The notes under the pieces: generated by a model | What the model was told of the DNA's origin: nothing | Database searches by the model: none | What the model saw: only the letters and a program-made list of their open reading frames with translations | Program-made: the position numbers and the translations under genes | Assembly: GCA_947460175.1 (NCBI GenBank) | Contig: CANHGW010000003.1 | Location: 1 to 64,000, forward strand | Origin: Bacteroidota bacterium | GTDB lineage: Bacteria > Bacteroidota > Bacteroidia > Chitinophagales > Chitinophagaceae | Direction: 5' to 3' | DNA: 64,000 bases | Part shown: piece after piece, positions 59,871 to 64,000 of the stretch | Layout: every line of letters starts with the position of its first letter | Position numbering within the stretch: the stretch's first letter is position 1

Positions 59871-60512
59871 TTATTTTTCATCAACTAATTCTAATTTATC
59901 TGATGCAAAAATATCAGAGGGGGCAACCATTTTTTCATTATAAGGAATTTTAGATCCATATCGCTCATGCATCATTTCTCCTACTAAATTATCTTTTAAG
60001 TCATATTCTTTTAATGGACGTAATGCACATAAATCAATATGTGCTATTTGACTATAGAGCTTCCATACCAATTCAGAACAGTATAACTCTTCTCCACTCC
60101 AATTGAAATAAATATCATAATGCTTGCCGATCCATTTTTTACCTAGTGTTGTCATAGCCTTTTTTACATCATTGGATAAAGGATACGAATCTTTCAATCG
60201 TTTTATTTTATAATGCTGTCCTGTACCACGCCTTATAAATTCAGACAATGAAATTACTTGTACCGGCTCTACCGCTTCTAACACATACCATCTACCCTCT
60301 TCTTGAAACAATAAACCGCAATGGCTAATATCTGAATGTGTTGCCATTTTTACAGCTTCACATTGCCGACTATTGGATGCTTGGAAAATAATATCGCTAT
60401 CATGATATTCAGTTTTGGAAATATGTTTTTTGATTTTACCAATGACCATTATTTTAGGAACTACAATCCCAAGTATGATCAAGACTAATGTAACTCCAAT
60501 TACTTTTTTCAT
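59871..60512 (-). CDS. YiiX-type permuted papain-like (NlpC/P60) protein
   Basis: A 213-residue protein with an N-terminal membrane or signal segment (MKKVIGVTLVLIILGIVVP). The catalytic domain matches YiiX-like permuted NlpC/P60 enzymes: DIIFQASNSRQCEAVKMATHSDISHCGLLF with the catalytic His, EAVEPVQVISLSEFIRRG, and YDIYFNWSGEELYCSELVWKLY with the catalytic Cys and the following Glu. Members act as cysteine peptidases or acyl hydrolases in the periplasm. A TAATTTTG element lies 15 nt before the ATG. It ends near the convergent VCBS gene and is separated from the T9SS gene upstream. Confidence 0.88.
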   Translation of the reverse strand: MKKVIGVTLVLIILGIVVPKIMVIGKIKKHISKTEYHDSDIIFQASNSRQCEAVKMATHSDISHCGLLFQEEGRWYVLEAVEPVQVISLSEFIRRGTGQHYKIKRLKDSYPLSNDVKKAMTTLGKKWIGKHYDIYFNWSGEELYCSELVWKLYSQIAHIDLCALRPLKEYDLKDNLVGEMMHERYGSKIPYNEKMVAPSDIFASDKLELVDEK

Positions 60513-60526
60513 TTTGTTCTTTTAAT

Positions 60527-60534
60527 CAAAATTA
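60527..60534 (-). promoter_or_regulatory. -7 element TAATTTTG of the YiiX-like gene
   Basis: TAnnTTTG match on the minus strand, 14 nt before the ATG at 60512. Confidence 0.5.
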
Positions 60535-60557
60535 TAATACCATTCGTTAAGATGATT

Positions 60558-60589
60558 ATAAAAAAACGCTGTCAACATTGACAGCGTTT
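60558..60589 (-). terminator. Terminator of the 1112-residue T9SS gene
   Basis: Inverted repeat AAACGCTGTCAA/TTGACAGCGTTT (60564-60575 with 60578-60589), followed on the minus strand by a T run. Confidence 0.9.
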
Positions 60590-60611
60590 AAAGTGTGTTG
60601 GCTATAAAAAA

Positions 60612-63600
60612 TTAGTTTTTTCGAATTGGTTGTGTATAATTCAACCCTTTGTTATTGGTAATTTGAACCATATACATTCCATCCGCAAGATGTTGCATGT
60701 CAACTTGTATTGTATTATTTCCGGATTGCAATTGTACTTCAATGATTTTTACAATTCGTCCAGTTGCATCAGTTATTTTTACTTGAGAATGAGTTGCATT
60801 AGGAGTATTTACATCTATATTCAAATTGCTTGTAACAGGATTAGGGTAAAAAGTAACCAATGTTTCATTTCCAAAGTAAACATCCACTAGCTGACTATAA
60901 CTAATTCTTCCATCAATATCAACTTGTCTCAATTTGTAATAATTGTGACCTGGGAATGGCGTGTTATCTACATATGCATAATCAAGTTTTTCTTGACTAT
61001 TTCCATTCATAGCTTTTGATGCAATATTCGATGAAATGGAATTAAATGATAATCCATCTCGGCTACGTTCAACTATAAAATGACTATTATTCTGCTCTGT
61101 AGAAGTACTCCATTGTAAATTAGACTTGCCCTCTATTGATTTTCCGGTAAAAGAAAGTAAGCTAACAGGCAATGGAACATTTCCTGGATTAATTGTATGT
61201 AAGTAAAAATATGAAAATCCACTTACTGGAAAACATATTTCCCATACTGTAGTTGATGGATTATAATTAGCCGAAATAGATCCACTTGGAATAGCAGTTG
61301 CAATATGACCAGGCGCATTTAAATCTCCATTATCTACTTTTGTTATAGCAATATTACCCATATTCGCTGGCATTGTTGCTGCAGTAGGCAACAAAGGCCA
61401 TCCATTAAATACAGCATCAGCATTGTATTGCTCAAAGTCATCATTCAAGTAGTATAAACATACATTTGCTGTATCACTAATAGCAGCTGTGATTTGATAC
61501 GTCCGATTTACATATGGTTGTAAATTATGATAAGGAGTACTAGAAGCGATATCTTCACATGCTGAAACATTTCCTAAACTTGTCAAATTTGAAACGTCGG
61601 TAATAGTTGCAATTCGTCTACAATCAGAACTGGTTTTAATCGTATCAACCATTCCATCTGTGTAAAAAATATTATTACAGCCTACATTTCCTGCTATGGA
61701 TACATTAAATCCGATATCCTGGCTTGCAATGTATCCACTCAATGGTACAATATTAATATAAGCTTCAGCCGTATCAGCACATGCAGGACTTGTATTAGTT
61801 GAAAATAACATATAGATTGTATCAGCAATATTTACTGAAAATGGGTTAGGATATGGAATTGTCATTAATGGATCACTAAAGTAAAATGTATCTGTACCAG
61901 GAGGAATGGTACTAAATGGATTCAATAAGGATGATACATCTATGCTACCGGGCGCACATGAAAATCCTGTAAATACTTGGGTTGTAAAATCTGGTTTAGG
62001 ATTTACAAACAATAATACACTATCTGACGAAGCACAACCACCTGGTACTTCCACCTTTGAATAAACAACTGTTGAGCTAGTATTAAACTGAGTTGGAGTA
62101 GGTACAGGTGATGTCAATGTATTGTCTAAAAAGTAATTAACAGACGCTCCAGGTAAATTATTTGAAACATTGGCATCTACAGTCGTTAAATCAAAAATGC
62201 TATTCCCAGTACTTGAAATCAATTCGCATGCATATATTGAATCTTGAATGACTGTAGGAGACGGCTTAATTAAAACCGAAACGGGTACTCTGCAGACTGT
62301 ATCACCGCTACATGCTGCATAAAAAGTTGTAGTACCAGGTGTGGCAGTATTGGCAATGCCCCCTGTAACAAAAAATGGATTAAATGAAGACCCTGTTGCT
62401 AACAATGGACCACCTGTCGGATTAGAATACCACCTGGATTCAGGCATGATTGTATAATCAATAGTAAGCTGTGTCGCTGTTGCATATAACTGAGCATTCA
62501 ATTGAATATCTGCAGTACCTACCAAATCATCCAAACTTTCCCAATATCCAACTTGAAATGAACCACCTGAACCTAAAGCAGCATACATTGCATTTAATTG
62601 CGAAGCCATTAAATCGGTTTCATAATCAAATCGAAAAAATGTAAACGCATTTTGGTTTCCAGAAACCCCAGGTACAAAAGGAGAAGATGGACCATTAGGG
62701 CTTGCACCATAAATTGTAAAGCGAGGTTCATTGGCTTTTGAAGGCGAGGTATTTCTTAGATTTTTAATTAAAAACTTTCCACCTGTTATTACGGCACCAT
62801 TGGGTAATGTGGGTAATGTGCCATTTGCAAAGTTTAGTCCACACGTTGCATCACTGCTTCCATCTACGGGCACTATATTATTAGTCGTAAGATTAATAAC
62901 TACTTTTCCTGTTTTAGGTAAACAACCTGATCCTAAAAATGGATTAAAAAACACTGGAGGTGAATTTTGACAAATACTGTCAATTGTTTTGTTAGGTGTT
63001 ATTTTAAAATTTGATATAGAGTCGGTATATGTATTATCTGCAAGATTCACATCGGTAGCACCACTGATAGATGCAGTGGCTGTTAATGTATATGTACCTG
63101 CCGCACTATAATTCATACCAATTACAGTGGGGCTACTACAATTACAGGGCGCTAAAGTACCTGTATTTATAAGAAATGATTGATTTTGCGGGCCATTAGG
63201 ACCATTTAATGTGAAATTTACAGTGGTATTATTAACAGAAAAATCGATGGCTTGTGTAGATCGATTACACAAAGTTGCCGTCATTAAACTATTGGTTTGA
63301 CCACAAATAGTTCCAGGTTTGGTTACATTTGAAATATACAAATCAGTATAAGTATTAGCCGGTGCTATTGTAATACTTCCAAAGAAAAAACTAGGATTTG
63401 TATAGATCAAACCTAAATTGGTTATCCCAGCCCTTCCAACCGGTACTCCTCCATTGAGATAATCTCCTAATAATAAATTGACACCAGATGCCGAAAATAT
63501 ATTGGGCGTGGTAGAATAAGGTGCTGTATTCGATCTGAACATAAATCCACTTGTAGCTTCTACTACAAATCGATAAGTTGTATTTGCCGGAATTGGAAAA

Positions 63601-63950
63601 TTAATACATTTAAAAGGACTAACATTGGTTTGTGTAGATGTAGTAATTGGTTTTGAAGAATCAGCTACTAAAGTCCAAGTGGGTGATGCAATTAATCCTG
63701 GAGGTCCTGACAATGAAGTGCTTGAATAGGAAACTTTATAACTATTATTTGAATAAACTGGTAACTGAAAAATTTCAATGCCTGTTAATAAAACCGGATA
63801 TGCATTCGTATTTTGAATACTGAAGGTCTGATAACCTGCACCTGCATTAAAATAATAAGGTGAATTGGAAACGTAATTGGTTGCAATAGTAGTTTGTGCT
63901 CTTGCAAATTGGCCTACAAAAAGGAGAACAATGAGTAATAGTTTTTTCAT
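60612..63950 (-). CDS. Large T9SS type A surface protein, Ser/Thr/Asn-rich
   Basis: A 1112-residue secreted protein; signal peptide MKKLLLIVLLFVGQFARAQ. The bulk is beta-rich and Thr/Ser/Pro/Asn-rich, with repeated Ig-like segments (VCRVPVSVLIKPSPTV, GCASSDSVLLFVNPKPDF, GSIDVSS) but no catalytic domain I recognise. Near residues 930-1010 is a fibronectin-like module (LPVSLLSFTGKSIEGKSNLQW, HNYYKLRQVDIDG) similar to the one in the 21-residue repeat protein. The C-terminal sorting domain covers about 1030-1112 (FYPNPVTSNLNID, ITDATGRIVKIIE, LADGMYMVQI). Adhesion or a surface-layer role is inferred. No convincing promoter is visible before the end of the window. Confidence 0.85.
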   Translation of the reverse strand: MKKLLLIVLLFVGQFARAQTTIATNYVSNSPYYFNAGAGYQTFSIQNTNAYPVLLTGIEIFQLPVYSNNSYKVSYSSTSLSGPPGLIASPTWTLVADSSKPITTSTQTNVSPFKCINFPIPANTTYRFVVEATSGFMFRSNTAPYSTTPNIFSASGVNLLLGDYLNGGVPVGRAGITNLGLIYTNPSFFFGSITIAPANTYTDLYISNVTKPGTICGQTNSLMTATLCNRSTQAIDFSVNNTTVNFTLNGPNGPQNQSFLINTGTLAPCNCSSPTVIGMNYSAAGTYTLTATASISGATDVNLADNTYTDSISNFKITPNKTIDSICQNSPPVFFNPFLGSGCLPKTGKVVINLTTNNIVPVDGSSDATCGLNFANGTLPTLPNGAVITGGKFLIKNLRNTSPSKANEPRFTIYGASPNGPSSPFVPGVSGNQNAFTFFRFDYETDLMASQLNAMYAALGSGGSFQVGYWESLDDLVGTADIQLNAQLYATATQLTIDYTIMPESRWYSNPTGGPLLATGSSFNPFFVTGGIANTATPGTTTFYAACSGDTVCRVPVSVLIKPSPTVIQDSIYACELISSTGNSIFDLTTVDANVSNNLPGASVNYFLDNTLTSPVPTPTQFNTSSTVVYSKVEVPGGCASSDSVLLFVNPKPDFTTQVFTGFSCAPGSIDVSSLLNPFSTIPPGTDTFYFSDPLMTIPYPNPFSVNIADTIYMLFSTNTSPACADTAEAYINIVPLSGYIASQDIGFNVSIAGNVGCNNIFYTDGMVDTIKTSSDCRRIATITDVSNLTSLGNVSACEDIASSTPYHNLQPYVNRTYQITAAISDTANVCLYYLNDDFEQYNADAVFNGWPLLPTAATMPANMGNIAITKVDNGDLNAPGHIATAIPSGSISANYNPSTTVWEICFPVSGFSYFYLHTINPGNVPLPVSLLSFTGKSIEGKSNLQWSTSTEQNNSHFIVERSRDGLSFNSISSNIASKAMNGNSQEKLDYAYVDNTPFPGHNYYKLRQVDIDGRISYSQLVDVYFGNETLVTFYPNPVTSNLNIDVNTPNATHSQVKITDATGRIVKIIEVQLQSGNNTIQVDMQHLADGMYMVQITNNKGLNYTQPIRKN

Positions 63951-64000
63951 GGTTTTTATTATTTACGCATAGTTAGCTAAAATAAATTACAATTTAAAAT

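Noticed and set aside
1-64000. CRISPR array, prophage, integrase or insertion sequence
   Set aside because: No direct-repeat/spacer pattern, transposase, integrase or phage structural gene was found in either strand.

Overview
The window is a chromosomal segment of a low-GC member of the Bacteroidota, most likely near the Chitinophagia/Sphingobacteriia; the genus cannot be read from the sequence. The evidence is several secreted proteins with type IX secretion (T9SS) C-terminal sorting domains, phylum-typical families (DUF3276/PUR, IPExxxVDY, DUF1573, Omp28-like, long NusB), many short lipoproteins, and TAnnTTTG -7 promoter elements in front of many genes. I see no rRNA, tRNA, CRISPR array, transposase, integrase or phage gene. 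Coding density is high and the window looks like core chromosome with an accessory surface and glycan gene set.

Layout. 0-13.5 kb: DUF3276, lepA, two EGF-like lipoproteins, two small Ala-rich lipoproteins, frr with a sterol-desaturase-like enzyme, the overlapping trmB/DUF5522/ATL/IPExxxVDY cluster, an S41 protease, a PD-(D/E)XK-like protein, an LprI-like protein, kynU and a TalC-type transaldolase. 13.5-19.3 kb (minus strand): SRP RNA, corA, a DtxR/MntR-type regulator, three tandem Omp28-like lipoproteins with a thioredoxin-like motif, and a close homologue of the DSF quorum-signal synthase RpfF. 19.6-26.7 kb: nusB, DUF1573, yajC, divIC-like, rpmI-rplT, a DMT transporter, an outer-membrane barrel, a HerA-like ATPase and a short coiled coil. 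26.7-39 kb: two T9SS giants, a His-rich membrane protein, a secreted endonuclease I, YggS, a spermidine-synthase-like protein, oxyR, a thioesterase, a GT2, rfbC and a YjjG-type HAD. 39-47.6 kb: VOC protein, an Ntn-hydrolase/membrane fusion, aroC-thioredoxin-rhomboid, hutI, purK-purE and scpA.

47.6-60 kb is the most coherent accessory block. A GT4 glycosyltransferase diverges from a flippase/Wzz/O-antigen-ligase surface polysaccharide operon. A TPR sensor kinase and a NarL-type response regulator follow. Then come a secreted SUMF1-fold protein, a T9SS protein with five exact 21-residue GG-x-x-DGW repeats, and an FG-GAP/VCBS T9SS protein. A 16-bp inverted repeat, TACCCT-N4-AGGGTA (or AAGGTA), precedes both the kinase gene and the SUMF1/repeat-protein pair. 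In both places it lies exactly 23 nt upstream of a -7-like element. I read this as the likely operator of the response regulator. It links the two-component system to its own expression and to a secreted surface module.

The best candidates for undescribed biology are that kinase/regulator/SUMF1/repeat module and the RpfF-like DSF synthase in a Bacteroidota genome. The Ntn-hydrolase/4-TM fusion and the Omp28 triplication, in which one copy has lost a CxxC cysteine, come next.
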